Below, one piece after another: positions 37,384 through 46,994 of a stretch of 64,000 nucleotides of DNA (position 1 is the first letter of the stretch; each line of letters starts with the position of its first letter). Source of the DNA: DATFJT01 sp965230755 (lineage in GTDB: Bacteria > Bacteroidota > Bacteroidia > Chitinophagales > Saprospiraceae); NCBI GenBank assembly GCA_965230755.1, contig CBDDLT010000004.1:62001-126000 (forward strand), given 5' to 3'. Made by a program: the position numbers and the translations under genes. The notes under the pieces were generated by a model. It made no database searches. It was given only the letters and a program-made list of their open reading frames with translations, and was not told the DNA's origin.

Positions 37384-37740
37384 TTAATTCCTTCTAATTA
37401 ATAGCACTTTTCCATTGCTAAACTTCATCCACGCGAAATCATAGACGTGATGATATTGTTTCCCTTTCTTATTGACATATATTCCTGTCATGTAATTGAA
37501 TCGAAACTTCTTCTTTTCCAATACTTCCATAGGCACTGTTTTTTGAGCGGCCCGTTTACCCATAATTTCTAATAAAATTGATCTATTCCGATGCAGGAAG
37601 GCATCTGTCTGATAAGCTGCACTGTCTGTGGCTTGCTTCAACTTATAATGATAGGAAGATTTGCAAGCGATGCTACAGAAAATTTTGTCCGATCTACCAG
37701 TATACGGCGATTTACACATCTTGCAGAGTCTTTTTTTCAT
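37384..37740 (-). CDS. Small zinc-ribbon-like protein, function unknown
   Basis: The protein has 118 residues, rich in Lys and Arg. The N-terminus holds CKMCKSPYTG and FCSIACKSSYH, four cysteines arranged CxxC...CxxxC that probably bind zinc. The remainder is a helix and a beta-rich tail (YVNKKGKQYHHVYDFAWMKF). Similar small basic proteins are found through the phylum without a function. It is isolated on the minus strand between plus-strand genes. Confidence 0.75.
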   Translation of the reverse strand: MKKRLCKMCKSPYTGRSDKIFCSIACKSSYHYKLKQATDSAAYQTDAFLHRNRSILLEIMGKRAAQKTVPMEVLEKKKFRFNYMTGIYVNKKGKQYHHVYDFAWMKFSNGKVLLIRRN

Positions 37741-38015
37741 GATAGTATTAGGTATAGGTGGTGTATTTTAATCGAATTAACCGTTAATACGTTTAAACTA
37801 CTAAAAAATTGGCTTTCAGTTGAATACAAGTCATATTTCTTTGTATTTCAACAGTTTTCTGATGATATTTAGCATTCGAGTTGATCAATACGTCCATTTC
37901 GACATTCTTCTAGCACATATGACACCTATCAGAAATACTCCCCTTCAATTTTCTATCTTAGCAAGTAATAGCATGCCTTCAATATTAAGTGCAGTAAACC
38001 TCAAAATTGGAAGAG

Positions 38016-38744
38016 ATGAAAAAAATTCTTGTTACTGGTGGCTTTGGAAAAATTGGGCAATATTTTATCAAAAACTTTGAAAGAGAATATAAGATCACGG
38101 TTGCCGATCTAATCACCAATGATGGGGTGTTTACAAAGAATGTAAAAATCGTAAAAGCTGATTTAACGGATTATTCCGTTTGTGAGAATATTTGTTCAGG
38201 AATAGATACCGTTGTTCACTTAGCAGGTATAGCTGATCCACATGCCAAATTTGAGGAGATTCTATCTGCAAATATCATTGCAACTAAAAATATCTAGGAA
38301 GCCGCAGTAAAAGCGAAATGTGAAAGAGTAATCTATCCCAGTAGTGCACAAACTATTGAATCTTATCCCGAAGATGTACAAGTCAATAAGAATATGCCCG
38401 TAAGACCAAAAAACATATACGGAGTATCGAAGTGTTTTGGAGAAGCATTGGGTGCGTACTATGCCTATCAAAAAGATATCTCCGTAATTTGTTTAAGAAT
38501 CGGAGCATATGAATTTCCAGACGATTTTACTGAAATGAATGCCAGAGATCTGAGCGCTTTTCTCCATCCCGATGATTTTAATCAATTATTGATAAAATGT
38601 ATTGAAACCGAAAGTCTACAATTTGAAATTCTGAATGCAATATCTGATAACAGCTATAAGAGATTGGACATTACAGAATCTATAGAAAAAGTTGGCTATC
38701 AACCCAGCGCAAATGCATTCGAACTTTTTACCTTGAAAAAATGA
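38016..38744 (+). pseudogene. NAD-dependent epimerase/dehydratase interrupted by an in-frame TAG
   Basis: Start ATG 38016 (MKKILVTGGFGKIGQYFIKN). The Rossmann motif GGFGKIG and the NAD-domain phrase VVHLAGIADP are intact. At 38295-38297 a TAG stops the frame after NI, and the same frame then continues without another stop (EAAVKAKCERVIYPSS, YGVSK, ICLRIGAYEF) to 38744. Family proteins usually have Tyr or Phe at the interrupted position, so TAT or TAC to TAG is the likely change. The second half keeps the catalytic YGVSK. It overlaps the next gene by four bases. It is either a recent nonsense mutation or a sequence error. Confidence 0.85.
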
Positions 38745-39643
38745 ACCAACTTAAAATCGTATTTCTACTTGCCTTAAGCTTTCTAAACTGTGAAAACGGA
38801 TCCGAGAATATTAAAATGCAATATTTAACAGAAGATATTCCAGGAAATAGCCCTATCGAATTTAGAGGTGCGTCAATACCCGAAGATAAACTCATCCACA
38901 AGGGTATGTTTAGTCCAGATCTAAACGAATATTACTATACCATTTCGAATAAAAATTTTGAGCATTTCGATGTCCAAGTAATTAGAAAAGAAGCAGGTCA
39001 ATGGTCTAAACCCCAAAAGGCTTTTTTCAATAGCGAATATGATGAGCATGGCATGAGTTTTTCTCCTTCCGGGAATACTCTTTATTTCAGCTCGACAAGA
39101 CCGGTGAGAAAAGAAGGAACTCTATCAACCTGGCATATTTGGAAATCTGAAAAGATAGACGGTCAATGGCAAGAGCCAAACTATGTTGACATTCCAAATT
39201 TAAGGAGCCAACTATTATCGCATCCTACTATCACCAATTCAGGAACCTTATACTTTCACTCCAGTAATCCGGATTATAGTGAAATGGAAATTTATCGCTC
39301 AGAACAAGTGAATGGACAATTCCAAAATGCTGAAAAGGTTAAAATTCCGATCAGTCATAATGTAGGAAAATGTACCCCCTTTGCTTCACCTGATGAAAAA
39401 TACCTTGTTTATGCCACGATCGGGAAAGAACTTGAACTAATGGTAAGCTTCAATGATGGGAAAGGAAATTGGACTGAATCAGTAAGGTTGAATGATGAAA
39501 TCAATCATGCAGGACAAGGAAATCCTTTTATCACTCCGGATGGTAAGTTTCTATTTTATACAACTGGCGGAATCGAAGAAAAGAAATGGACGGTAAAATG
39601 GGTTAATATAGAGTCTGAATTGACGTCAATAGTTAATCAATAG
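38741..39643 (+). CDS. WD40-like/PD40 beta-propeller lipoprotein-like protein
   Basis: The protein has 300 residues. The N-terminus is a signal of lipoprotein type (IVFLLALSFLNCENGSENI). The rest carries PD40/TolB-like blades with the recurring F-S-P-D/S-G...Y-F/Y-S pattern: MSFSPSGNTLYFSST, FASPDEKYLVYAT and FITPDGKFLFYTT. This is a propeller, probably for ligand or protein binding. It overlaps the broken epimerase gene by ATGA and is followed after two bases by LysE, so it is in an operon. Confidence 0.85.
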   Translation: MNQLKIVFLLALSFLNCENGSENIKMQYLTEDIPGNSPIEFRGASIPEDKLIHKGMFSPDLNEYYYTISNKNFEHFDVQVIRKEAGQWSKPQKAFFNSEYDEHGMSFSPSGNTLYFSSTRPVRKEGTLSTWHIWKSEKIDGQWQEPNYVDIPNLRSQLLSHPTITNSGTLYFHSSNPDYSEMEIYRSEQVNGQFQNAEKVKIPISHNVGKCTPFASPDEKYLVYATIGKELELMVSFNDGKGNWTESVRLNDEINHAGQGNPFITPDGKFLFYTTGGIEEKKWTVKWVNIESELTSIVNQ

Positions 39644-39645
39644 AT

Positions 39646-40278
39646 ATGATACCAGTCAACGAATTACTTTTATTTGGATTAGCCGCTTTTATAATGGTGC
39701 TTTCACCAGGGCCTAATATGATTTATTTAATTTCCAGATCATTATCACAAGGGAAAAATGCGGGAATAATATCTCTCCTTGGCGTAATGTGCGGATTTAT
39801 TTTTCATATACTTATGGTGTCTTTTGGATTGACCGCTATTTTTTTTGCTATTCCCTATGCCTTTATTACGGTTAAGTTTCTAGGTGTTGGATACCTTCTC
39901 TATCTAGCTTATCAGTCGCTTCGATCCGATAATAGAATTTTCGACGCTGACAAGAATCTTAAGCCTGATAAACCCCTTAAATTATTCAATATTGGATTGA
40001 TGACCAATGTCCTAAACCCCAAAATGGCCATTTTCTACCTTTCCTTTTTTCCACAATTCATCAAACCGGAAAACGGTTCAATTTTAAGTCAGAGCTTTCA
40101 ATTGGGCTTAGTTCAGATAATAATAAGTTTTACAATAAATCTTCTAATCGTGATATCTGCTGCCAAAATGGCCAGCTGGTTTTCTAAAAAACCGATTTGG
40201 CTGAGAATTCAAAAGTGGTTTATGGCTTCGGTATTAACAAGCCTTGCCCTAAAAATGGCACTGACCAAATCTAAATAA
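39646..40278 (+). CDS. LysE-family amino acid exporter
   Basis: The protein has 210 residues with about six membrane helices. The family start motif is visible as LAAFIMVLSPGPNMIYLISR, and later GLMTNVLNPKMAIFYLSFFP carries the LNPK motif. LysE/RhtB proteins export amino acids or related small molecules. It is two bases downstream of the PD40 protein gene and 22 bases upstream of the DUF6624 gene. Confidence 0.94.
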   Translation: MIPVNELLLFGLAAFIMVLSPGPNMIYLISRSLSQGKNAGIISLLGVMCGFIFHILMVSFGLTAIFFAIPYAFITVKFLGVGYLLYLAYQSLRSDNRIFDADKNLKPDKPLKLFNIGLMTNVLNPKMAIFYLSFFPQFIKPENGSILSQSFQLGLVQIIISFTINLLIVISAAKMASWFSKKPIWLRIQKWFMASVLTSLALKMALTKSK

Positions 40279-40300
40279 TACCCTAAACCGATATCGTAAA

Positions 40301-40900
40301 ATGGAATTTAAAGCAACCGCCTTGAAAATCATAGAATTGAAGGACAAAGACTTGGCATTAAGGAATGAACTTATTCGGAAAGGAGAATTGGAACTTGGAT
40401 ATAATGAAGAGATGTCCGAATTACACGATAGCAATGCCAAAGCTTTGGATGAAATAATTGATTCGATCGGTTATCCAACAATTGACAGAGTAGGTCATGA
40501 AGCCAGTGAAGCGGCATGGCTTATTATTCAGCATTCCATTGGTAGACCTGAATTCATGAAAAAATGTGCAGCACTACTAGAAAAGATGGTACAAAATAGC
40601 AGGGCAAATCCAATCCAGCTGGCCTATCTAACGGACAGAATAGCAGTATTTGAAGGAAGGCCCCAAGTTTATGGGACGCAATTCGATTGGGATGAAGAGG
40701 GAGAACTAGGTCCACATCCTATTGACGATATTGTTAAAGTAAATCAAAGAAGAAAATCAATTGGGCTTAACACATTAGAGGAGCAAATTCGACTTAATAG
40801 AATTCGTGCTCAGATAGAAGGACAATCTCCCCCCAAAGATTTAGAGAAAAGAAAGCAGGAATATGATGAATGGAGGAAAAAAGTAAAATGGATTGAATAA
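40301..40900 (+). CDS. DUF6624-family protein
   Basis: The protein has 199 residues without a signal peptide. It is mostly helical and charged, with HEASEAAWLIIQHSIGRPEF and the later LTDRIAVFEGRPQVYGTQFD, which are typical of DUF6624. The two His residues and the ...YGTQ segment are conserved in the family, whose function is not known. It lies in the chain of closely spaced plus-strand genes. Confidence 0.85.
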   Translation: MEFKATALKIIELKDKDLALRNELIRKGELELGYNEEMSELHDSNAKALDEIIDSIGYPTIDRVGHEASEAAWLIIQHSIGRPEFMKKCAALLEKMVQNSRANPIQLAYLTDRIAVFEGRPQVYGTQFDWDEEGELGPHPIDDIVKVNQRRKSIGLNTLEEQIRLNRIRAQIEGQSPPKDLEKRKQEYDEWRKKVKWIE

Positions 40901-40966
40901 ATTTAGACCGTAACCCTATACAAACCACTCCTAAATATATTCTATACGAAAAAGGATCAAAACGTA

Positions 40967-41653
40967 ATGACAGAAAAGGAGACCTTACAATTAATTCTTG
41001 AGGAAATCGAAAGGATAGATAAGAGTAAAATGAAGCCTCTTCGGATAGCGATTAACGGAATTGAAGGAACGGGAAAGACGGTATTTGCGAAAAAACTTTC
41101 TGCTTTTTTGAGTGCTCAAGATAAGTCTGTTTTACACATATCGATTGATGGATTTCACTTCAACAAAGAACATCGTTATCGCCAGGGAAAGGATTCTGCC
41201 AAAGGATACTACGAGGATTCCTATGATGAAATTGGGTTTGTTGAAAAGGTGCTCATTTCCTCTCAAAATAATCCTGCTCAAATAACACATGCCTCTCACG
41301 ATCTGGAAACAGATGAATATCTCAATATTTCTCCGATTGAAATTGCGGATGATTCGATAATCATAACAGATGGGGCCTATCTTTTTAAGCCCAACTATAG
41401 AGAGCATTGGGATTTAAAAATCTATCTGAAAACCGATTTTCAAACGGCCCAATTCCGAGGAGTTCAGAGAGATGAGGAGCTTCTAGGAGGAAAGGAAGCG
41501 GCCAGTCAGAAGTATAAGAATAGATATCATAAAGCGTCGAGACTATATATCCGAGAAAATGATCCTGAAGGCCTAGCCGACATCATTATTGATAATTGTG
41601 ATTTTGAAGATTTAAAAATTCTACGATACAATGGACTTAAGTACAAATTATAA
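40967..41653 (+). CDS. Nucleoside/uridine-kinase-like P-loop kinase
   Basis: The protein has 228 residues. Walker A is INGIEGTGKTVFAKKL, and the substrate loop has HISIDGFHFNKEHRYRQG with YYEDSYDEIGF. The LID region carries QFRGVQRDEELLGGKEAASQ. This pattern is close to uridine kinase/phosphoribulokinase-like P-loop kinases, but the substrate is unproven. Its end overlaps the following GNAT gene by 23 bases, so the two are coupled. Confidence 0.85.
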   Translation: MTEKETLQLILEEIERIDKSKMKPLRIAINGIEGTGKTVFAKKLSAFLSAQDKSVLHISIDGFHFNKEHRYRQGKDSAKGYYEDSYDEIGFVEKVLISSQNNPAQITHASHDLETDEYLNISPIEIADDSIIITDGAYLFKPNYREHWDLKIYLKTDFQTAQFRGVQRDEELLGGKEAASQKYKNRYHKASRLYIRENDPEGLADIIIDNCDFEDLKILRYNGLKYKL

Positions 41654-42077
41654 AGACTTAACCGTCGAAAAGAGGAGTCTCAAAGTACAGGAATTTCAGC
41701 GTTTAAGAAAATCTGCCGGCTGGGCTCCAGTGAATGATGATGCAGTAAAGAAAGCTCTTGACAATGATCTGTTTTCTATAGCAATTATGGATGGTCAGGA
41801 AATAGTGGGAATGGGAAGGATTATTGGAGATGGGGGGATTTACTTCTATATACAAGATATCATTGTGTTAAAAGCTTATCAGGGAAGTGGAATTGGCGAA
41901 CTCATTATGAATAATATAGAAGAGTTTATCTCGAAAACAGCCAATCAAAACTCCTTTATCGGACTAATGGCAGCGGCCGGTGTAAAAGCTTTTTACGAAA
42001 AGTTTGGTTATAAAACGAGACCGGATGATGGTCCAGGAATGTTTAAAGTGGTAAGTATAAATTCGAAAAATGAATGA
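41631..42077 (+). CDS. GNAT-family N-acetyltransferase
   Basis: The protein has 148 residues. Motif A is QDIIVLKAYQGSGIGELIMN, giving the acetyl-CoA pyrophosphate loop Q-x-x-G-x-G. Motif B is FIGLMAAAGVKAFYEKFGYK. The substrate is unknown. It is translationally overlapped by the kinase-like gene (23 bases) and the NAD-binding protein gene (4 bases). Confidence 0.93.
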   Translation: MDLSTNYKDLTVEKRSLKVQEFQRLRKSAGWAPVNDDAVKKALDNDLFSIAIMDGQEIVGMGRIIGDGGIYFYIQDIIVLKAYQGSGIGELIMNNIEEFISKTANQNSFIGLMAAAGVKAFYEKFGYKTRPDDGPGMFKVVSINSKNE

Positions 42078-42736
42078 AAGTAATAATTGCAGGTAGCACA
42101 GGCATGATTGGAAGTTTGATTTTAGATCATTGTTTACAGTCCAATAAAATTACAGAGCTTGTTGATCTTGTTCGACGAGAAAAAGATCCAATAGAAATTC
42201 AAAAATTAAAGAGAGTATTAATTAAAGATTTCAAGCATTATGATCAGCGCGATGATCTATTCGAGAATATTGATGTCGCCTTTTTTTGTATCGGAGTTTA
42301 TACCGGACAAGTTTCTAATGAGTTGTTCAAAGAAATTACCGTTGATTACGCCGTTAACTTCGCCAAGATGCTCGCAACCAATAGCCCGAATGCACGACTT
42401 TGCCTCTTAAGTGGTGCAGGTGCAGATCGAACGGAAAAAAGTAGAACCGCCTTCGCTCGATATAAGGGAATGGCCGAAAATCAAATTTCGGACCTAGGTC
42501 TACAGTTCCATACTTTTCGGCCAGGGTATATCTATCCCGTGGAACCGCGGAAAGAACCCAGTTTTATGTATGGATTATTGAGAACTTTATATCCTCTGAT
42601 TCAACTTTTCGGAAGCAATGCAAGTATTAAATCGACTGAGCTTGCCGAAGCTATGTTTCAAGTCGGACTATCTGGAGCCGAAAGTGAAGTACTAGAAAAT
42701 AAAGATATTATGGACCAAATAAGCAAAAATGCCTAG
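42074..42736 (+). CDS. NAD(P)-binding Rossmann protein, HTATIP2/YbjT-like
   Basis: The protein has 220 residues. The Rossmann motif is IIAGSTGMIGSLILDHCL. The rest matches atypical SDRs of the HTATIP2/YbjT type (AFFCIGVY, LLSGAGADRTEKSRTAFARY, FRPGYIYPVEPRKEP). The YxxxK pair is only partly clear (RYKGM), so catalysis is uncertain. It overlaps the gene before it by four bases and the ClbS-like gene after it by eight. Confidence 0.88.
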   Translation: MKVIIAGSTGMIGSLILDHCLQSNKITELVDLVRREKDPIEIQKLKRVLIKDFKHYDQRDDLFENIDVAFFCIGVYTGQVSNELFKEITVDYAVNFAKMLATNSPNARLCLLSGAGADRTEKSRTAFARYKGMAENQISDLGLQFHTFRPGYIYPVEPRKEPSFMYGLLRTLYPLIQLFGSNASIKSTELAEAMFQVGLSGAESEVLENKDIMDQISKNA

Positions 42737-43226
42737 ACCAAAAACAAAGAGCGAACTCATCAAAGCCAGTCAAGAAAACTACAATACCTTAATGGCATTA
42801 ATTGGTTCATATCCAGAAGAGAAGGTCAACAAAGAATTTCCTCCTGGCAAATTATACAGAAATATACGTGATGTATTGGCTCACTTGCACCATTGGCATC
42901 TGATGATGCTAGATTGGTACGAAGTGGGAATGAAAGGCGAAAAGCCACATATGCCAGCAAAAGGGTATACATGGAAAACTTTGCCCGAACTAAACAAAGT
43001 AATATGGCAACAGTACTTGGATAAAGATTTAAATACAGTAAAAAACTTGTTCAACAAATCCTACCAAAAAGTACAATCGCTAATCGTCCAACATTCCAAC
43101 GAAGAACTATTCGAGAAAAAGAGATATCACTGGACCGGCTCTACTTCTCTTGGGGCATATCTCATTTCGAATACTTCTAGCCACTATGACTGGGCTATAA
43201 AGAAGATTAAAAAGTCCATGAAGTGA
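42729..43226 (+). CDS. ClbS/DfsB-family four-helix protein (DUF1706)
   Basis: The protein has 165 residues. It begins MPRPKTKSELIKASQENYNT and carries IRDVLAHLHHWHLMMLDWYE and SLGAYLISNTSSHYDWAIKK, the two His-rich helices of this family. ClbS from E. coli protects against colibactin by hydrolysing its cyclopropane. DfsB relatives in other phyla have no proven substrate, so self-resistance is not assumed here. It closes the overlapping four-gene run starting at 40967. Confidence 0.93.
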   Translation: MPRPKTKSELIKASQENYNTLMALIGSYPEEKVNKEFPPGKLYRNIRDVLAHLHHWHLMMLDWYEVGMKGEKPHMPAKGYTWKTLPELNKVIWQQYLDKDLNTVKNLFNKSYQKVQSLIVQHSNEELFEKKRYHWTGSTSLGAYLISNTSSHYDWAIKKIKKSMK

Positions 43227-43290
43227 ATACAATTCTGAAACGAAAATATACTAGTAAGTATAAGCGTTTAACTTGCATTAAAGCAATGCA

Positions 43291-44643
43291 ATGAAGAAAA
43301 CTAAAGTCCTAATCTTACTCACCTTATTGTTCATTGTTCCTAAGCTTTTTGCCCAAAAAGATTACTATTCTAATCAAGAAATTGTATCAGATTTAGAATA
43401 CTTGAAGTGCGAATTAGAAGAGTACCATCCTAACTTATATACTTATAGCTCTAAAGAACAGCTTGACAATTGGTTTAAGAATATCATTTCCAATCTTCCA
43501 CGACAGATTGAAGTGAAGGAAGCTTTTCGAATAATAAGCTCGATATCATCCGTACTAAAAGATGGCCATTCTTATATCTATCCGAGTGATAAGCATTTGG
43601 ATTTTTTTTACAATTCTGCGCCACTTTTTCCTTTAGATGTATTTCTGGTGGACGACAAATTGGTTGTAGTTAGTAATAATAGTCTGGAGCAAAATATTCC
43701 TGTTGGATCAACATTGACTCAAATAAATGGTATTCCGACCGAAAATATACAGTCATTAATTGTTGAACATATAAGTCGTGATGGCAACAACTTAAAATAC
43801 CCTAGACATCTTTTTTATCAATTCTTCCCCGCTTACTTCAGCTTCTTTTATGGTTTCCACGAAAATTATGAATTAGAATATATAGCTGATGAAGGAGAGC
43901 GGATAAAGAAGACGATTAAGGCATTGAAAAGAGATGAAATAAAAACCAAAAGAAATAACAAATCGGAAAAGGCAATTGACCTTCTATTAATACCAAATGA
44001 AAGAGCGGCAATTCTGAGTATTAAATCTTTTGACAAGAAGATCTTGAAGAAAGATTATCAACAAAAGTTTAAAACGGAAATCAGAAATGCATTTAAGACT
44101 TTAAGTAAAAAGAATGTAGAATATCTGGCAGTTGATTTGCGAGATAATCAGGGAGGGGAATTGAGTAACGGAGTTTATTTATTAAAGCATTTTATGAATT
44201 CTCCCTTTCAATGCGTGGATAGCTATTATGTTATAAAAAAGGGTGAAAAGAAAAAACTAAACTCCAAATGGGACAATTATTTCAAACCCAAGAAAAAATA
44301 CCACTTCGATCATTCCGTCTACTTATTCCAAAATGGCGGCAGTTACTCGTGTTCCGCAATTGTAGCCAACACTTTTAAAGAAAACAACAGAGGAAAAATA
44401 CTAGGTGAAATGTCAGGCGGAAGTGCTTATGTGAACTCAGGAGGCCCTAATCACTCCGCTATATTACCTAATACTAAGATAACATTCACTATTCCAAAGA
44501 CTCAATACAATTTGAGAAAAGACTTAAATGAGAAGATCGGACAAGGAGTGTTACCTGATATCCGGATTCAAGACGATCCTGTAAGAATAATCAATAACAA
44601 GGACAATTTCATTGATCAATTTATAACATTGATAGGAGAATAA
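43291..44643 (+). CDS. S41-family (C-terminal processing) peptidase
   Basis: The protein has 450 residues with a signal peptide (LTLLFIVPKLFAQKDYY). An N-terminal helical lid is followed by a PDZ-like part (QNIPVGSTLTQINGIPTENI). The catalytic core follows, with YLAVDLRDNQGGELSNG and the Ser region GGSYSCSAIVANTF, then GEMSGGSAYVNSG. The signature is that of Bacteroidota exported S41 peptidases. It follows ClbS by 64 bases and may be its own unit. Confidence 0.92.
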   Translation: MKKTKVLILLTLLFIVPKLFAQKDYYSNQEIVSDLEYLKCELEEYHPNLYTYSSKEQLDNWFKNIISNLPRQIEVKEAFRIISSISSVLKDGHSYIYPSDKHLDFFYNSAPLFPLDVFLVDDKLVVVSNNSLEQNIPVGSTLTQINGIPTENIQSLIVEHISRDGNNLKYPRHLFYQFFPAYFSFFYGFHENYELEYIADEGERIKKTIKALKRDEIKTKRNNKSEKAIDLLLIPNERAAILSIKSFDKKILKKDYQQKFKTEIRNAFKTLSKKNVEYLAVDLRDNQGGELSNGVYLLKHFMNSPFQCVDSYYVIKKGEKKKLNSKWDNYFKPKKKYHFDHSVYLFQNGGSYSCSAIVANTFKENNRGKILGEMSGGSAYVNSGGPNHSAILPNTKITFTIPKTQYNLRKDLNEKIGQGVLPDIRIQDDPVRIINNKDNFIDQFITLIGE

Positions 44644-44731
44644 TACTTCTCACTCTTTAGAACGTTTAATGAGTTCTTTCAATTTATCTTTGTTCACAAA
44701 TTATTATAAGGCCTACTCCTGAAGTGGTATT

Positions 44732-45511
44732 ATGGACATCAATAACTATCTTGAACGAATAAATTACAATGGTGATCTTACTCTCAATATTAGTACGCTG
44801 AGGAATTTACAGAAGCATCATCTCATGAATGTTCCCTTTGAGAATTTAGACATTCACTATGGTAGACTTATTGAACTTGACCAGAAACGATTCTACAGAA
44901 AAATTGTAGTTGAAAAACGAGGAGGCTTCTGCTATGAGTTAAATGCTTTGTTCCGCCATTTATTAGAAAGTCTTGGCTTTGATACTTGGATAATTTCTGC
45001 AAGGGTCTTTGACAATACAAAGGGAGATTTTGGACCCGAATATGACCACCTGGCCATCATCGTCCGACTGAATGAAATTGATTTTTTAGTAGATGTAGGG
45101 TTTGGGGAGTTTTCCATGCATCCTTTACGCCTTGAAACTAATGAAATTCAAAAGGATCCCAGGGGTAGCTTTATTTTGGAGCGAATAAATGACGATTATC
45201 AAGTATCTAAATTAGATAAAGCAAATAAAACGATCGAATACAAGTTCACCTATAGAAATCGCGCTCTGAGCGAATTTCAAGACATGTGCAGGTTTCATCA
45301 GACTAGTCCGGATTCACATTTCACAAGAAAGAAGTTGATCACAAGACCAACAGATCAAGGTAGAATTACCTTAACCGGAAATACGCTAAAAATTACTGAA
45401 GGTGGTATCATGAAAGAGCGTCTCGAATTCGAAAAAGAAGAATACAGCCGACAGCTGGAAAAATGGTTTGGCATCAATGAAATGAAATTAATAATTGACT
45501 CCTCGAAATAG
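44732..45511 (+). CDS. Arylamine N-acetyltransferase (NAT)
   Basis: The protein has 259 residues. The Cys-His-Asp triad is visible as C67 (EKRGGFCYELN), H106 (EYDHLAIIV) and D121 (LVDVGFG). The N-terminal helical block has HLMNVPFENLDIHYG. NAT enzymes transfer acetyl groups to arylamines and hydrazines, and in some bacteria act in amide closure of natural products. It lies 10 bases before the alpha/beta hydrolase-like gene. Confidence 0.95.
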   Translation: MDINNYLERINYNGDLTLNISTLRNLQKHHLMNVPFENLDIHYGRLIELDQKRFYRKIVVEKRGGFCYELNALFRHLLESLGFDTWIISARVFDNTKGDFGPEYDHLAIIVRLNEIDFLVDVGFGEFSMHPLRLETNEIQKDPRGSFILERINDDYQVSKLDKANKTIEYKFTYRNRALSEFQDMCRFHQTSPDSHFTRKKLITRPTDQGRITLTGNTLKITEGGIMKERLEFEKEEYSRQLEKWFGINEMKLIIDSSK

Positions 45512-45521
45512 TAATCTACCA

Positions 45522-46040
45522 ATGAAAGAAAAGCTCATCGTTATATCGGATTTGTGGGGAAGAGAAAAGTCTCAATGGCTATCAAATTATACCCACATTT
45601 TAGAAGCTAGGTTTAACATCAAGTATTATGACAGTTGTGAATTGGCGGGAGTTGATAAGTCGGCTTATACTCAGGATAGTTTGCACAGGCAGTTCGTGAA
45701 GGGTGGTATCGAAAAAGCTGTAGCAAAATTAGTTTCCACGGAAAAGGAGAAGGTGAATATTTTGGCGTTTAGTATAGGCTGCACCATTGCGTGGAAGTAT
45801 GGATTAATCAGTGATAACATCAACTCACTTATTGGTATTTCTGCTACCAGGCTTAGACACGAAACTGATAGACCTCAAGGAGAAATATCCTTGTATTTCG
45901 GTGAAAGTGATGAATTTTCCCCACAACCGGATTGGTACGAAGCGATGCAAATCAATTTCGAAATTATAGTAGGAAAAGGACATGAGTTATATCGTGACCC
46001 TCGATTTGCTGAGAAATTGAGCAAAAAAATGATGCGATAG
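45522..46040 (+). CDS. Small alpha/beta hydrolase-like protein
   Basis: The product is about 172 residues from the ATG at 45522 (MKEKLIVISDLWGREKSQWL). The in-frame start at 45495 is a TTG inside the NAT gene and is unlikely. A possible triad is Ser in LAFSIGCTIAWKYG, Asp in FGESDEFSP and His in GKGHELY, in the right order, so this looks like a small alpha/beta hydrolase lacking a full cap. The substrate is unknown. Confidence 0.75.
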   Translation: MKEKLIVISDLWGREKSQWLSNYTHILEARFNIKYYDSCELAGVDKSAYTQDSLHRQFVKGGIEKAVAKLVSTEKEKVNILAFSIGCTIAWKYGLISDNINSLIGISATRLRHETDRPQGEISLYFGESDEFSPQPDWYEAMQINFEIIVGKGHELYRDPRFAEKLSKKMMR

Positions 46041-46141
46041 CATTTCTTCTGTAATATCATTTAGTCTTTCTGTAATATCCTTAAAAAGCTCTTGTTCAAT
46101 GGGACTAGCTTTGTATTGTAATTTTTAGAAAAAATAGAAAC

Positions 46142-46963
46142 ATGAATAAGACAATTTTAATTACAGGTGCGAGTTCCGGAATTGGAAGAGCGACCGCTAA
46201 ATTATTTCAAGAGAAAGGATGGAATGTGATTGCAACCATGCGTACTCCTGAAAAGGAAGAAGAATTGAATCAACTGGATAATGTTTTAGTAACAAGGTTG
46301 GACGTTCTCGATCTGGAAAGTATTGAAACAGCAATTGCCAAAGGGATTGACCAATATGGTCAAATAGATGTTGTTCTGAACAATGCTGGATATGGACTAA
46401 TTGGTACTTTTGAATCGGCCAAACGTGAAAGCATCATCAGACAGTTTGGCGTCAATGTACAAGGACTGTTCGATGTCACGCAAAAAACCTTGCCGCATTT
46501 CAGAAAAAACAAGAGTGGTATGTTCATTAATGTATCTTCTATCGGAGGTAAAATGACTTTCCCGTTAATGCCTTTGTATCATTCTACCAAATTCGCCGTA
46601 GAAGGTTTTAGTGAATCTTTGCGCTGGGAGATGGCTGAAATCGGAGTTAAAGTAAAAATCGTAGAACCAGGAGGAGTAGCCACTGATTTTGGAACACGTT
46701 CACTGGACATGCAACACAATCCCGAACTGAGCGAATACAATGAGTTTGTAAATAATTTTATGACAAGCTTGAACGAGGCAATGGATCCTGATAGCATGAG
46801 CAAACCAGAATTGATAGCTGAGGTCATATACAATGCTGCTACTGATGGTACGGATACGCTTAGGTACCACGCTGGTGCAGATGCTGAACAATTAATTGCA
46901 GCCCGAGATAGCATGAAAGACGAAGAATTCTTTGCGATGGTTAAATCACAATTTGGCTTCTAA
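46142..46963 (+). CDS. Short-chain dehydrogenase/reductase
   Basis: The protein has 273 residues. The cofactor motif is ITGASSGIGRA, with NNAGYGLIG. The catalytic Ser is in NVSSIGG and Tyr/Lys are in YHSTKFAVEG. This is a classical SDR of the type that is often paired with an AraC regulator, whose damaged gene follows 31 bases later. The substrate cannot be predicted. Confidence 0.94.
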   Translation: MNKTILITGASSGIGRATAKLFQEKGWNVIATMRTPEKEEELNQLDNVLVTRLDVLDLESIETAIAKGIDQYGQIDVVLNNAGYGLIGTFESAKRESIIRQFGVNVQGLFDVTQKTLPHFRKNKSGMFINVSSIGGKMTFPLMPLYHSTKFAVEGFSESLRWEMAEIGVKVKIVEPGGVATDFGTRSLDMQHNPELSEYNEFVNNFMTSLNEAMDPDSMSKPELIAEVIYNAATDGTDTLRYHAGADAEQLIAARDSMKDEEFFAMVKSQFGF

Positions 46964-46994
46964 TCAACTAACTTAGTTTCACAAATAAAGATCG

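Noticed and set aside
38295..38297. TAG decoded as pyrrolysine
   Set aside because: There is no pyl gene or PYLIS-like context, and the expected residue there is aromatic. A nonsense change is simpler.
42729..43226. ClbS-like protein as evidence for a colibactin-type genotoxin cluster
   Set aside because: The family is widespread as stand-alone genes in Bacteroidota, and no polyketide or NRPS gene is in the window.
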